DNA of 64,000 bases from Alphaproteobacteria bacterium (GCA_005884765.1 VAZV01000128.1:1-64000); one strand, 5' to 3'; counted from the stretch's first letter, positions 8,470 to 17,749 are shown. Made by a program: numbers and translations. Notes: generated by a model not told the origin, from the letters alone.

Positions 8470-10788
8470 ATGCTTCAGAGAAATATGCTGCAGAATGACA
8501 GAGCGCGCGCGCTGCTGGACAGCTCCATGCCATCGGTACGCGCTGAGGAAAACGGCTTTGGCGGACTCGTCAACCCCGCGCTGGGTTTTCTGAGGCGGCG
8601 GTATGCGCTAATTGTTCTCACTGCGGCGCTCGCGTTCACAGCGAGCGTGATCTATCTGCGTATCACCCCGCCGACATACACGGCGCAAGTCAACGTCCTG
8701 CTCGGGAATCCGAAGTCTCAATTCATTGAGCAGCAGTCCGTTCTGGCTGAAACGCCGATTGGCTCCCCCCAACTCGAGTCGCAGATCCAGGTGTTGAAGT
8801 CGAAGGCCATTGCGGCTTCGGTCATCAATCAGCTCAAGCTTGCCGATGATCCAGATTTCAAAGAGCCAGGTCCATCATGGCGTTCGGTCATCCGGAAATG
8901 GTTCGGCAGCACGCCATCGGGTCGTCAGGTCGACCCGACAGACCGGCTCGTTGCCGCATTTGACGAGCGATTGACGGCCGCCCGGGTTGGTTTCAGCATG
9001 GTGGTCGAGATCGGCTTCAGCGCCAGCAGCGCCGAGCGATCCGCGGAGATCGCGAATGCAGTTGCTAACACCTATATCGCTGACCAGCTTAACACGAAAT
9101 TGGAGGCCAATCGCACCGCAACGGCTTGGCTGCAGGACCGTCTGAAGGAATTGGGGAACCAGGCCCTGACAGCCGAACGTGCAGTCAACGAGCTTAAGGC
9201 CAAGAACAATATTGTTGCCGCTGGCGGAAAGCTTATGGACGAGCAGCAGGTGACCGAGCTTACCACCCGTCTGGGCGCTGTCCGCGCCCAGACGTCGGAA
9301 GCGGCGGCGCGACTGAATCGGCTCGAAAAAGTACTTGCCTCGAATACGGCAGACTCGCTGTCGATCGGCAGCCTTGATGCACCCGGGTCGGACGGCCAGA
9401 ACAATTCGGTCATCACTAACCTTCGCCAGCAGTATCTCGAATACGCGACACGAGAATACGAGTATACAACCAAGTATGGAGCAGATCATTTGGCTGTCGT
9501 CGCTATACGCACTACGATGAAAGGTATCCGGACATCGATGTTGGACGAAGTGCGTCGGCTCGCCGCGATCAGCAGGAGCGACTTCGAGGTGGCCAAGCAG
9601 CGACAGCAAGAAATCGAAAAGCAGGTAGCGCTGGCCGTATCACAGTCACGAACGACGAATTCTGCTGACCTGGGCATCCGCGAGCTTGAGAGCAGCGCCA
9701 AGGAGTATCGCGCCCTCTATGAGAGCTTCCTGCAGCGGTATATGGGGTCGCTTCAGCAGGAGTCATTTCCGATATCGGATGCCCGGGTGATCTCGCCTGC
9801 TGCGCCGCCGCAAGCCAAGAGCAAACCCAAGACCGGACTTATATTTGCGATAGGCATGTTTGGCGGGATTGCGCTGGGCACCGCCCTTGGATTTCTCAGA
9901 GACCTTATGGATCGTGGTTTTCGAACGACCGCGCAGATCGAAGCGACGTTGCAATTGCCGTGTTTGTCGCTGGTGCCCCTGCTGAGAGATTCCGGACTGA
10001 AAAAGTCATCGCCTCGCACCGCAGTTCAAGTCGACCAGGAATTCGGTCAAAGAACGCTTTCCAGAAGCTCGGCAATGTGCTGGGCCGCCACCGCCATGCC
10101 ATTGTCCCGGTTCGCAGAATCGATTCGTTCGTTAAAGCTTGCGATCGATTTAGATCCAACGAAGACCTCAAATAAAGTTATCGGCATAACCTCGGCTCTT
10201 CCCAATGAGGGAAAATCCACCATCGCAGCTTCGCTGGCCCAGCTTATTGCTCATGCGGGCAAACGGGTCATCGTCGTTGACTGCGATCTCAGGAACCCGT
10301 CGCTGTCCTCCAATCTTGCACCGAACGCCAGCGCCGGCATCGTCGATGTCTTGTTTGGCACCAGTTCCTTGGAAGAAACGGTCTGGCGCGACCCAAAGAT
10401 AAATCTGACCTTTCTGCCGGGAGCGAAGAGGGCGCCGCTTTTTCATACCAGCGAAATGCTCGGTGCCGAGCAAACCAGGACACTATTCGGCGAACTGCGC
10501 GCGACCTATGACTACGTTATTGTCGATCTTCCTCCACTCGTACCGATTGTCGATGCCCGTGTAATAACGCCGCTGATTGACCAATTCATTCTGGTCGTTG
10601 AATGGGGGCGAACTACAACCGATGTCGTCCGGCACGCGCTTCGCGCCGCTCCAGACGTATACGAGGCTTTGGCCGGTACAGTGCTCAACAAGACGGATAT
10701 GAAGGCAATTAAACGCTACGATAACTATCATGGCGGCTATTATGACAACGAGCATTATGTCCACTACGGGCAGGTAGCGGCAGAATGA
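8470..10788 (+). CDS. EPS chain-length/co-polymerase fused to BY-type tyrosine kinase (Wzc/ExoP-like)
   Basis: A 772-aa inner-membrane protein that controls polymerisation and export of Wzx/Wzy-type exopolysaccharide. It has an N-terminal Wzz domain with a first membrane helix at about residues 40-60, a long periplasmic coiled-coil section, and a second helix near residue 455 after the Pro-rich PPQAKSKPKTG. The cytoplasmic BY-kinase has Walker A (PNEGKST, about 577), Walker A' (VVDCDLRNPS, about 600) and Walker B (VIVDLPPLVP, about 683). The C-terminus is a Tyr cluster (YDNYHGGYYDNEHYVHY), the expected autophosphorylation tail. The ATG has GAGG about eight bases upstream. A paralog lies at 30599-32890. 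Confidence 0.93.
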   Translation: MLQRNMLQNDRARALLDSSMPSVRAEENGFGGLVNPALGFLRRRYALIVLTAALAFTASVIYLRITPPTYTAQVNVLLGNPKSQFIEQQSVLAETPIGSPQLESQIQVLKSKAIAASVINQLKLADDPDFKEPGPSWRSVIRKWFGSTPSGRQVDPTDRLVAAFDERLTAARVGFSMVVEIGFSASSAERSAEIANAVANTYIADQLNTKLEANRTATAWLQDRLKELGNQALTAERAVNELKAKNNIVAAGGKLMDEQQVTELTTRLGAVRAQTSEAAARLNRLEKVLASNTADSLSIGSLDAPGSDGQNNSVITNLRQQYLEYATREYEYTTKYGADHLAVVAIRTTMKGIRTSMLDEVRRLAAISRSDFEVAKQRQQEIEKQVALAVSQSRTTNSADLGIRELESSAKEYRALYESFLQRYMGSLQQESFPISDARVISPAAPPQAKSKPKTGLIFAIGMFGGIALGTALGFLRDLMDRGFRTTAQIEATLQLPCLSLVPLLRDSGLKKSSPRTAVQVDQEFGQRTLSRSSAMCWAATAMPLSRFAESIRSLKLAIDLDPTKTSNKVIGITSALPNEGKSTIAASLAQLIAHAGKRVIVVDCDLRNPSLSSNLAPNASAGIVDVLFGTSSLEETVWRDPKINLTFLPGAKRAPLFHTSEMLGAEQTRTLFGELRATYDYVIVDLPPLVPIVDARVITPLIDQFILVVEWGRTTTDVVRHALRAAPDVYEALAGTVLNKTDMKAIKRYDNYHGGYYDNEHYVHYGQVAAE

Positions 10789-10890
10789 AAACGCCCGGGC
10801 TATCTCTCGGCGTCGTATGCGCTAAATGCCGGCGAGCCCGCCACCGCCCGTGAAAGCGCGCCCTCGCCCACAATCCCATGCGGTTAAATA

Positions 10891-11154
10891 CTAGTAGCGA
10901 TGGCGGGGCCGAACGTAGGGTTCGGCGATACCCGCAAGTTCCAGCATATTGCGGAGATAGATACCTCCGAGATAGCCCACCTGAATCGCGATCAGGCCCC
11001 CCACCGACCAAAGCCCGATCGAAAGGCCCAAGGCGATCGTCACCCCGACGCACTCGATCAAGACGAGGGCCACCAGGGTCAAAAGCGTCCGCACCGCAAA
11101 GATAGTTCCCGCAACCGACCCGGCGAGAAAGTGAAATACGACCACCGATATCAA
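10891..11154 (-). CDS. Small membrane protein, possibly an ExoX-like EPS modulator
   Basis: An 87-aa protein with two or three hydrophobic helices (VVVFHFLAGSVAGTIF, ALVLIECVGVTIALGL, GLIAIQVGYLGGIYLR) and a basic tail, PYVRPRHRY. The start codon is TTG, chosen because a perfect AGGAGG lies eight bases upstream. The gene is divergent from the sugar-transferase gene at 11311. Small ExoX/PssX-type membrane proteins next to ExoY-like transferases inhibit EPS synthesis in rhizobia; the size, topology and location fit that, but I cannot show homology, so the function is inferred. Confidence 0.6.
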   Translation of the reverse strand: MISVVVFHFLAGSVAGTIFAVRTLLTLVALVLIECVGVTIALGLSIGLWSVGGLIAIQVGYLGGIYLRNMLELAGIAEPYVRPRHRY

Positions 11155-11162
11155 GGCGTTTT

Positions 11163-11168
11163 CCTCCT
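11163..11168 (-). promoter_or_regulatory. Shine-Dalgarno AGGAGG fixing a TTG start
   Basis: On the minus strand AGGAGG is followed after eight bases by TTG at 11152-11154. This explains translation of the 87-aa frame, whose first ATG lies far inside the protein. Confidence 0.6.
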
Positions 11169-11310
11169 CAGCTGCAGCTCCGGAGGCTAGGAGGGAAATG
11201 TTACCGACGCCTTAAATCTGGAAAATATAATCAAAATATTATATCTCTTGCAAAATTAACCAACGGCATCGTATATTGATTTAAATATTAACTCATTATT
11301 TCATTTTATT
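11169..11310. promoter_or_regulatory. AT-rich divergent promoter region
   Basis: About 140 bp between the small membrane protein and the sugar transferase. From about 11215 to 11310 it is very AT-rich, with several runs built from TTAA, AAATATT and ATTATTT. No exact promoter boxes could be assigned. It is a good candidate H-NS-type binding region by composition only. Confidence 0.45.
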
Positions 11311-12813
11311 ATGTTGCACACCCACGCACCTCCTATGACTTCCGTGAAACGGTCCGCAGGCGTTGACCTGTCGGACGGCGCGTTCGCTCGCAGTTTAGAG
11401 GGACAGCCGCAGGGAGGTCGCAAATGGCCGATCCGTTACGATTCCGTAGAACCGCTCGCGATCGTGACTGACCTCGCAACGATCGTTTTGGTCAGCGTGC
11501 TTTCCGGCATTTCATATCACCTTCAGGACTCAGGGACGCCTGGCGACGTCAGCAAGTATCTCGGTTCGGCAATTCTCGTCTCGGCCCTGTTCATTTCGTT
11601 GATGAAAATCCGCGGAATGTACAGACCTACCGAACTACTGCTGCTGCGCAATCAAATACGCGCGGTCTGCCTGACCTGGATGAGTGTATTCCTTCTGCTC
11701 GCCGGGACGGTATTCGCGCTGAAGATCGGAAGTGAAATCTCGCGCGGCACCAGCGTGCTCTTCGCCACGCTCGGTCTCATAGCCATGATCGCGCATCGGC
11801 GCATCCTGAGAAGTCTACTGGCAAGAGGCCTTGCCGGGAAACGATTCTCCGGTCGCAACATCGTCTTGATTACCGACGATTCGGAAGAGGGCGATGCCAG
11901 CTTGATTCAGTCTCTTACAGGCCTCGGCTTTTGTGTGAAGAGAAACTTTCTTTTTCCACGTCCAACTGCGGATTCCTGTGATCGGCAAAGCGTCGCCCCT
12001 AGCGTGGTCGAGTACGTTCGAGGCTCTGACGTCGAAGAAATTGTGGTTGGTGCGGATCCGCGCCGTTGGTCCGAATTACGCACTCTTGTCGCCGAGTTGA
12101 GGGTTCTGCCATTCCCGGTCAGCTTCGTTCCCCTCGGAACAGCCTCAGAGATATTCAGGCGACCTTACCGTGAGCTCGGTAATGCCATTTGTGTGGAGTT
12201 GCAGCGCGGCCCACTAACTTCAATCGAACAAGCCGCAAAGCGATGCATAGACGTCCTGTTTACTGGGATAGCCTTGACGGCCCTGCTGCCGCTGCTCGCG
12301 CTTGTGGCAGTTGCCATTAAACTTGACTCGCCAGGACCCGTCCTGTTCAGGCAGAAACGCTGCGGCTTTAACGGCAAATGCTTCCAGATTTACAAATTTC
12401 GAACGATGTCGGTCCTCGAGGACGGGCCTTCGATCATGCAAGCTCAGCTTGCCGACGAAAGGGTGACGCACCTGGGGGCGTTGCTGCGCAGGACAAGCAT
12501 CGATGAGTTACCACAATTGCTCAACGTTCTGGAAGGCAGCATGTCTCTGGTGGGGCCACGCCCTCATGCGCTGGCCCATGACAATCAGTTTGACAAGATC
12601 GTTCGCAATTACGCGTTCCGGCGCCGTGTAAAGCCAGGACTGACCGGATGGGCGCAAGTGAACGGGTGCAGGGGACCAACTCCCACTGCTGAGTCGATCG
12701 AACAACGTGTCGGATTTGATCTTTGGTATATCGACAATTGGAGTCTCAAGCTTGACTTCACGATTCTGCTCCAGACGCCTCTTGAGATATTATACGGTCG
12801 TAATGCCTACTAG
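11311..12813 (+). CDS. Polyprenyl glycosylphosphotransferase (initiating sugar transferase, WcaJ/ExoY type)
   Basis: A 500-aa integral membrane enzyme that transfers a sugar-1-phosphate from a nucleotide sugar to undecaprenyl phosphate, the first step of EPS repeat assembly. The N-terminal half has about four membrane helices and a CoA-binding-like domain. The C-terminal bacterial sugar transferase domain begins near residue 310 with [13 protein letters not shown], then [41 protein letters not shown] and LTGWAQVNG, and ends at RNAY. No clear ribosome binding site precedes the ATG at 11311, and an in-frame ATG at 11335 is an alternative. A paralog is at 43991-45559. Confidence 0.92.
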   Translation: MLHTHAPPMTSVKRSAGVDLSDGAFARSLEGQPQGGRKWPIRYDSVEPLAIVTDLATIVLVSVLSGISYHLQDSGTPGDVSKYLGSAILVSALFISLMKIRGMYRPTELLLLRNQIRAVCLTWMSVFLLLAGTVFALKIGSEISRGTSVLFATLGLIAMIAHRRILRSLLARGLAGKRFSGRNIVLITDDSEEGDASLIQSLTGLGFCVKRNFLFPRPTADSCDRQSVAPSVVEYVRGSDVEEIVVGADPRRWSELRTLVAELRVLPFPVSFVPLGTASEIFRRPYRELGNAICVELQRGPLTSIEQAAKRCIDVLFTGIALTALLPLLALVAVAIKLDSPGPVLFRQKRCGFNGKCFQIYKFRTMSVLEDGPSIMQAQLADERVTHLGALLRRTSIDELPQLLNVLEGSMSLVGPRPHALAHDNQFDKIVRNYAFRRRVKPGLTGWAQVNGCRGPTPTAESIEQRVGFDLWYIDNWSLKLDFTILLQTPLEILYGRNAY

Positions 12814-12935
12814 CGAGTGTCCGGTGTGGATCGGTGGCCAGACTACGCGCAGATGACTTAAATAGCGCATTTTCCTGCAGCAAACTGAATTCCACTTTGC
12901 CGGAAGATGCTCGTAGCCTCGATCACGGGTTGTTC

Positions 12936-13592
12936 ATGGCGCGATGCCTTTCGTCGATATGCTTGGCGATGTTTGTCGGCGGGCTTTCCGCAGGCAGCAG
13001 CGCCGACACGCGCAGCCGATCTCCCCAAGATTCGAGCCTGCTGACGCCGATTATGGAAGCTTCGCCCACATTAGCTCCGTTCCAGCACGTTCGTTTTTGT
13101 CTTCGTTATCCTTCCGATTGCAAATCAGACCCGACGGAAAACGAACGTATCGAGCTCAACGCAAAGACCTGGGAATTGCTGAAGCGTGTCAATCACGGCG
13201 TCAACATGTCCATCATTCCGATACCCAAGAGCTATGGCCCGAATCTTGGGGATGGTTGGACGATCGCCCCGGAGATGGGAGACTGCAACGACTACGCCGT
13301 CACCAAGCGGCACGAGCTCCTTGAGAACGGTTTGCCCTCGCGAGCCTTGCGGCTGTCGGTGGTCAAGACCGCATCAGGAATTGGGCATCTCGTTCTTGTC
13401 GTTGTAACGACAAAGGGCGACCTCGTAATGGACGATCTAATTGAAGTGATCCGCCCTTGGCAGAGCACGGACTATCATTGGCTCAAGATACAGTCAGCCA
13501 CCAACTCGAAATTCTGGTACGGGATCAAGTGGCCGGCGGTCGGCCCGTCCGGGTCACAAGCGGATCGAAGGGTTCGTTTGGTGGATCGATAA
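12936..13592 (+). CDS. Secreted transglutaminase-like cysteine peptidase (BTLCP/LapG-like)
   Basis: A 218-aa protein from the ATG at 12936, which opens a signal peptide (MARCLSSICLAMFVGG...ADT); the frame upstream is probably untranslated. The bacterial transglutaminase-like cysteine proteinase triad is visible as Cys in GDCNDYAVTKR (about residue 117), His in GIGHLVLVV (about 151) and Asp in VMDDLI (about 166). The GIKWP end is also typical. The best-studied relative, LapG, cleaves a surface adhesin in the periplasm. Here the gene follows the sugar transferase, so it may act on an adhesin or another exported protein linked to biofilm or EPS. The substrate is unknown. Confidence 0.82.
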   Translation: MARCLSSICLAMFVGGLSAGSSADTRSRSPQDSSLLTPIMEASPTLAPFQHVRFCLRYPSDCKSDPTENERIELNAKTWELLKRVNHGVNMSIIPIPKSYGPNLGDGWTIAPEMGDCNDYAVTKRHELLENGLPSRALRLSVVKTASGIGHLVLVVVTTKGDLVMDDLIEVIRPWQSTDYHWLKIQSATNSKFWYGIKWPAVGPSGSQADRRVRLVDR

Positions 13593-14038
13593 TCGCAGTC
13601 GAGCTGCATAAATGTAAAAACTCGGCTAATGGCTAATAATCTCGATTAATTCATATTCCTCGCTGGTGCTGCCGGGGAATTAAATTGCAGAGCGGCGCCG
13701 TTCGCCAAGCAAAAAAGTCTTCCCGGAGACGTCCCCACCTGCCGCCGACTGCAAAGCGTACTTCTCGGCCTACTCGGTGGGACTGACCGTATGATCGGAA
13801 CAATGCGCCCAGCCACGTCCGATTATTGCACGGCCGACGAAACATCAACGCGTAACATGGACGGCAACCGCCCCTCCTCCCATAGTCAGAATTCGATCGC
13901 GTTCTGGCGGAGTTGAGCACTAGATTATTGGAGGCAGAGCATCGGCGCCGATCAGCAATCGGCGCTATGCTCCAAGAAATGCAGCTCGTGCCGCGCCGCA
14001 GATCGCGAAGCAAACAAAAAACTGCACAAGATCCGACT
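13593..14038. other. Intergenic region, no recognisable gene
   Basis: About 450 bases between the cysteine peptidase and the convergent H-NS-like gene. The longest open frame (13651-14013, minus) has no recognisable motif, an unusual Arg/Cys-rich composition and no clear ribosome site, so I do not call it. Confidence 0.4.
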
Positions 14039-14419
14039 TCACTTCCTCTGGCGCCGGCTCTTCGACCCGCCCGCTTCGCTAATCACAAAATCTTCCATCT
14101 TGCGACCGGTTTTTATCGCAGCGGCCAGCCAACGTGGTTGCTTCCCGCGGCCCGACCATGTTTCGTGCGGCGTCTGAGGATTGCGATATTTCGGAAAGAC
14201 CTTCGGGTATTTACGTCGGGCCTCACCGTTAGCGTTATAGGATTGCACGGCATCCCCGCCCTCGATAACGCGCCGGCCACGATTGAGCACTGCCAAACGC
14301 TTTTCAAGTTCACGCTTTTCCGACGTGATCCTTGAGGACAGGATCCTGCTGACCTCTTCATGGAGCGACCAGAGATCATCAACAGACATCATTTCCAAAT
14401 CGATCTTCTTCATCGACAT
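14039..14419 (-). CDS. H-NS family nucleoid protein (copy 1)
   Basis: A 126-aa protein from ATG 14419, which has AGGCGG five bases upstream; an ATG two codons later is also possible. The N-terminal half is a charged coiled coil for oligomerisation (LWSLHEEVSRILSSRI...EKRELEKRL). The C-terminal DNA-binding motif is PHETWSGRGKQPRWL, matching the TWSGRGxxPxWL core in which the RG(K/R) loop enters the minor groove of AT-rich DNA. The family silences AT-rich, often horizontally acquired DNA. It sits between EPS genes and eroded mobile DNA and is likely a local or global silencer. Copy 2 is at 15458. Confidence 0.88.
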   Translation of the reverse strand: MSMKKIDLEMMSVDDLWSLHEEVSRILSSRITSEKRELEKRLAVLNRGRRVIEGGDAVQSYNANGEARRKYPKVFPKYRNPQTPHETWSGRGKQPRWLAAAIKTGRKMEDFVISEAGGSKSRRQRK

Positions 14420-15457
14420 ACTGCCGCCTGACGTTTCCGGGTTTTGACAGATTAATCTCATATTACTCGATCAATTATTCCGCAAGTGGCCCAGATGCCC
14501 CTTCCTGCAACGGAAGATTGCATCGGAAGAAGAAAACTAAAGAAACGTCTATCGTTGTTTAGGAGCTGGTTCATAGCCAATTGAAGTATTTGACCTTTTT
14601 CTTTTGGCTATGCACATGCCCAAATAAGCCCTTTAGCCACATATGCTGGGGAAATCTCCCGGTTTGAAATCTGAATTTATTACCAAGAGCTGTTTGCCGA
14701 GCCGAGAACTTGCCGACGAACTGCCAAAGATTCGTGCAATGGTCCATTTAACCTTAAGCCCACTACGATGACCTATGTCTAAGGCAAACCGTGTCCTGCA
14801 GATTTAGGGCAACCGTTGAATGTCGATCAGTCCGACGATATCTTCCATGATCCGAAAATAATCCGACACGCGAGTGGCGATCGCGGTGGCAACCTTCAGG
14901 GTCTCATGGGTGCTGTAGAGGCTAAGACCGTGACACCATCAGAGCCATAAGAAATGGGCGCGCCCGGAATAAGCGCCAATTCAGCTTTACTTTCGATACC
15001 TGCTGCCGTATCGGCGATAATCATTTTGCGCGACGGCCAGGCTCACCACGCGCCCTCCATGCTTCTGCAGCTCCGCGCGCGATCTCAAAGCACCGCTCCG
15101 ACGTAGCAAACCTTCCCGCCCCCGTAACGCCCGTCAACCCATTGTAAATACGAACATTTTTCTCTTTAAAAAGGATCAGGCCAGAAACAATATTAAATTC
15201 GATAAAAAGGCGGGCATAAATATGACAAACAATTAACAATGCTTTAATTTAAACACTAATCCCTATATATTGCATTCTAAGTGGTAGAAAATGATTCTGT
15301 GACTTTGACGAAGCTGCGCCAACCGGCGCTATCTTCGGATACGAACGATTGCTGGCGGGCATGACGGTATAGGGACTGGCCCATTTCCAGGTGCCGCCCC
15401 GACCTTGTGTCGAAAATAAATCTTAATCGTTTCCAGGCGAACAGCCACGAGAGCGCG
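14420..15457. other. Long intergenic region between the two H-NS paralogs
   Basis: About 1 kb without an intact gene. It is AT-rich near 14520-14640 and especially 15140-15290, and contains a short open remnant (14804-14920, minus). The 72-aa frame at 15021-15239 (minus) was not accepted: no motif and no family match. The region may hold the promoter of H-NS copy 2 and leftovers of lost genes. Confidence 0.45.
14804..14920 (-). pseudogene. Short coding remnant of unrecognised family
   Basis: Thirty-eight minus-strand codons ending in TAA at 14804 read as a protein-like helix (ETLKVATAIATRVSDYF, then RIMEDIVGLID). Just upstream (about 14925-15010) another frame reads IIADTAAGIESKAELALIPG, so a frameshifted older gene is likely. 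I cannot name the family. Confidence 0.25.
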
Positions 15458-15847
15458 ATGCGCAAACCAGACCTAGCCGCAATGCCATTCGAAGAGCTGT
15501 GGCAGCTCCACGAGGAGATTACCAAAATACTGTCCGATAAAATCGTCGCGGAAAAGCGCTCGTTGGAGGACCGTTTAGCGAAATTAAATCGGGTCGAAAT
15601 CATCAGAGAATCCGAAAGCTCCCGCCCATTATTGATGACAGATCGCGCGCCACGTCGCAAATACCCGAAGGTTCTACCCAAATACTTTAATCCGCAGGCT
15701 CCATCGGAAACATGGTCCGGTAGGGGAAAACGGCCACGATGGCTCGTTGCAGCCCTTGAGACCGGCCACAGACTGGACGAGTTTAAGATCAATAACATCG
15801 AAGAAGGGGCCCACAAGAAACGAGCTGCCCGCGGTCGACAAACTTGA
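15458..15847 (+). CDS. H-NS family nucleoid protein (copy 2)
   Basis: A 129-aa protein from ATG 15458 with a GAGAG-type site just upstream; the frame continues upstream to 15407. The coiled-coil part (FEELWQLHEEITKILSDKI, then EKRSLEDRLAKL) and the DNA-binding part (SETWSGRGKRPRWLVAALE) parallel copy 1 in order and spacing. The linker RRKYPKVLPKYFNPQ is nearly the same in both, so the two genes are clear paralogs. It is divergent from copy 1. Expected role: oligomeric binding and silencing of AT-rich DNA, perhaps with copy 1 as hetero-oligomer, which is inference. Confidence 0.88.
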   Translation: MRKPDLAAMPFEELWQLHEEITKILSDKIVAEKRSLEDRLAKLNRVEIIRESESSRPLLMTDRAPRRKYPKVLPKYFNPQAPSETWSGRGKRPRWLVAALETGHRLDEFKINNIEEGAHKKRAARGRQT

Positions 15848-15897
15848 TGCTCCGTACCGCCAGCAACTGTTCAGAACGCGGCATCGGAAGTCGTCCG

Positions 15898-16868
15898 TTA
15901 ATAAAGCCGGATTGTGGCGGTTTGGGTTGCGAAGGTGCGCCATAGAGCGATCAGTATGAGGCGCAAAAGATTCTCAGCCAGGCGAGGATGCGGCGGAAGT
16001 TGTAGCCGACGGCGGAGAGGATGACGTTTGCGGCATCGCCAGCGCGTCCCTCGGCCGAGGTGGCCTTCGGCCTTCAGGTGACCGATCACGGGCTCGATGG
16101 CGGATCGGCGTCGCAGCTCGCCCTTGATTATTCCGAAGACGCCGTCTTCGATGACATCGCGGAGGGTGTGGCCGTCGTAGGGATTGTCCGGCAGCGCCCG
16201 GGCATGCAGCACGAACTGGCCGCCGGGGGCGGGCCGATTGTTGGTGACGATGGAGGCTTTGACGCCGAACTCGTACGGCGCGGCGGCCTTGCCCTTGCCG
16301 ATGCATTCGACCTCTGGAGCGTGGAAGGAATAGAGCTTCCAGCCGCGCTGGCGCTGCTGCTGCGAGCGGATCTGCGTGGCGCGGCCAAGCGGGAGTGCGA
16401 ACGCCTCCTCAAGGACCGGCCGACCTTCGATCTTGCGGCGGATGTCGCGGATGATCCGGCCCAGCCGGCTGCGCAGGATGCGCAACTGCCGCTGATGCCG
16501 CTTGAACTGTTTGGTATAGGCGTAGCGGCCCGCCATCATCGCCGCGGCCTTGGCGACGCGAGAATAGGATTGCCGCAAGCTGACCCCGTGCTTGGTCGCC
16601 AGGCGGTTCAGCCCCTTGATGGCCGCATGCAGCAGCCTGGCATCGGTCGGAAAGGTGATGGCCTTCGGCTGCACCGTGGTGTCGACCGTCACCCGCTTGA
16701 GGTCTTGGCCGCGTAACGCGCCAACCTCGTGTGCCACCGCAGGCTCTCCGCTAACAGCCGATCCAGCTCGTCGCCGAGCCGCTTGCGCCAGTGGCTCAGG
16801 TCCGAGCGCTCGTGCGGGAACGCATGCTGGAAGAACTTATCGACAGATGCGGTCCTGGCGCCGTTCGC
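15898..16868 (-). mobile_element. IS5-family transposase remnant with internal deletion
   Basis: The main minus-strand frame (15898-16737) holds VTVDTTVQPKAITFPTDARL, with the first catalytic Asp, and RSAIEPVIGHLKAEGHLGRG, with the catalytic Glu. Family members carry about 45 more residues, including the DKGYRG segment with the second catalytic Asp, where this copy jumps from DGHTLRDVIEDG-like sequence straight to GVFGIIKGELRRR (about 16120-16135). A frameshift near 16740 separates the N-terminal piece (HAFPHERSDLSHWRKRLGDE), and another near 16060 garbles the C-terminal part before LAENLLRLILIALW. The 5' end is missing beyond about 16868. The copy is inactive. Confidence 0.85.
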
Positions 16869-16975
16869 GAGCCGTGACGTGCCTTATCGGGGTCTAGCGA
16901 CATCGCAGCGTGTTCATGCGGATCACGAGCCGTCGAGTACTATCTCGATTCTCTCGAACGATTTGACGGATCCCG

Positions 16976-17245
16976 TTACACGACCGGCAGATGCCTGCTG
17001 CCACGGCCGCCCCTGGCAACTGAACACCGACGTATCATGCGTCGGTACCTCATCCGTCTTTGAAGGCTGCAGCTAATTGCTCCAATTTCCCCCAATAGAA
17101 CATCGCAAAGTCTAATTTGCGAAACCAATACGGTGGACGTCGGGCTACTCGCAGTGAACAAATGGAATTGTGTTTTTGCCGCCTGAATTGTGCTCAGCGA
17201 GTGCAGCAGCGCGTTGTTAAATTGCTCGGTTCGATGGATCTCCAT
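16976..17245 (-). CDS. Possible small hypothetical protein
   Basis: An 89-aa frame beginning MEIHRTEQFNNALLHSL, with a good TGGAGG site about eight bases before the ATG. That is the only support: no motif or family is recognised, and the C-terminal half is Arg/Cys-rich and may be out of frame. It could be the start of a decayed gene. Confidence 0.3.
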   Translation of the reverse strand: MEIHRTEQFNNALLHSLSTIQAAKTQFHLFTASSPTSTVLVSQIRLCDVLLGEIGAISCSLQRRMRYRRMIRRCSVARGGRGSRHLPVV

Positions 17246-17569
17246 GTTCAGCCTCCAGCTAACTGAATCCCCTGGGACAAATGCTTTTTCTATTTAGACA
17301 ACAATTGAACAGTTTTTGTTCAAACTTCGGAAGCCCTTTTTTAATTTATTTAATTCGAAATAAATGTCGCGACGCCGCGGCTAGCGCGGTAACTAAATAC
17401 CGATACTAATTCTTTCCCAAACGGAATTAAATTCGTGACTGCTTTTTTGCGTTAGGCTTCGTGGAGGCGCAGCGGCCTAATGTCGCCGGCTATCGCCACT
17501 TGCCCTCTTTCGTCCAGGGTAAGTTTGCGCTTCCATTTGTAGCTTCCGTGTTAGTTCTGGGGGTCTCAA
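17246..17569. other. AT-rich intergenic DNA
   Basis: From about 17280 to 17440 the sequence is strongly AT-rich (runs such as TTTTTTAATTTATTTAA) between GC-rich decayed genes. No gene seen. It may serve as promoter for the small gene at 17570 and is a candidate nucleoid-protein target. Confidence 0.4.
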
Positions 17570-17749
17570 ATGAGCTCTCTTCAGCGACGCATCGCAGCCG
17601 TCACGGACACCACTGCCAATCTCATTGCTCAGTTGCGCGAATTGGACCAACTGCGCGATCAAGTCACGAAAGCCCTGCTCTCGAAACGGAAATTGCCGCA
17701 ACCGAAACGGCGGAATGGAATTCACGCGAAGGTTCAGCTCAGACCGTAA
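17570..17749 (+). CDS. Small basic helical protein (59 aa), member of a local paralogous pair
   Basis: An ATG at 17570 follows GGGGG with short spacing and opens 59 codons to TAA. The sequence starts MSSLQRRIAAVTDTT and continues ANLIAQLRELDQLRDQVTK, a predicted amphipathic helix, then a basic tail (LLSKRKLPQPKRR). The N-terminal helix matches that of the minus-strand frame starting at 18477 (ANLNLQLSELKRLRDEVNQ), and the ribosome-site regions also look alike (GGGG, then a short AT-rich spacer). Conservation between two copies argues that it is a real gene. Function is unknown; the length and charge would suit a small DNA- or protein-binding factor. Confidence 0.55.
   Translation: MSSLQRRIAAVTDTTANLIAQLRELDQLRDQVTKALLSKRKLPQPKRRNGIHAKVQLRP

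Noticed and set aside
15021..15239. 72-codon minus-strand frame between the H-NS genes
   Set aside because: No motif or recognisable family and low-complexity Arg/Ala end; kept only as part of the gene-poor region.
16021..16716. 231-codon plus-strand frame over the IS5 remnant
   Set aside because: It is the complement of transposase sequence.
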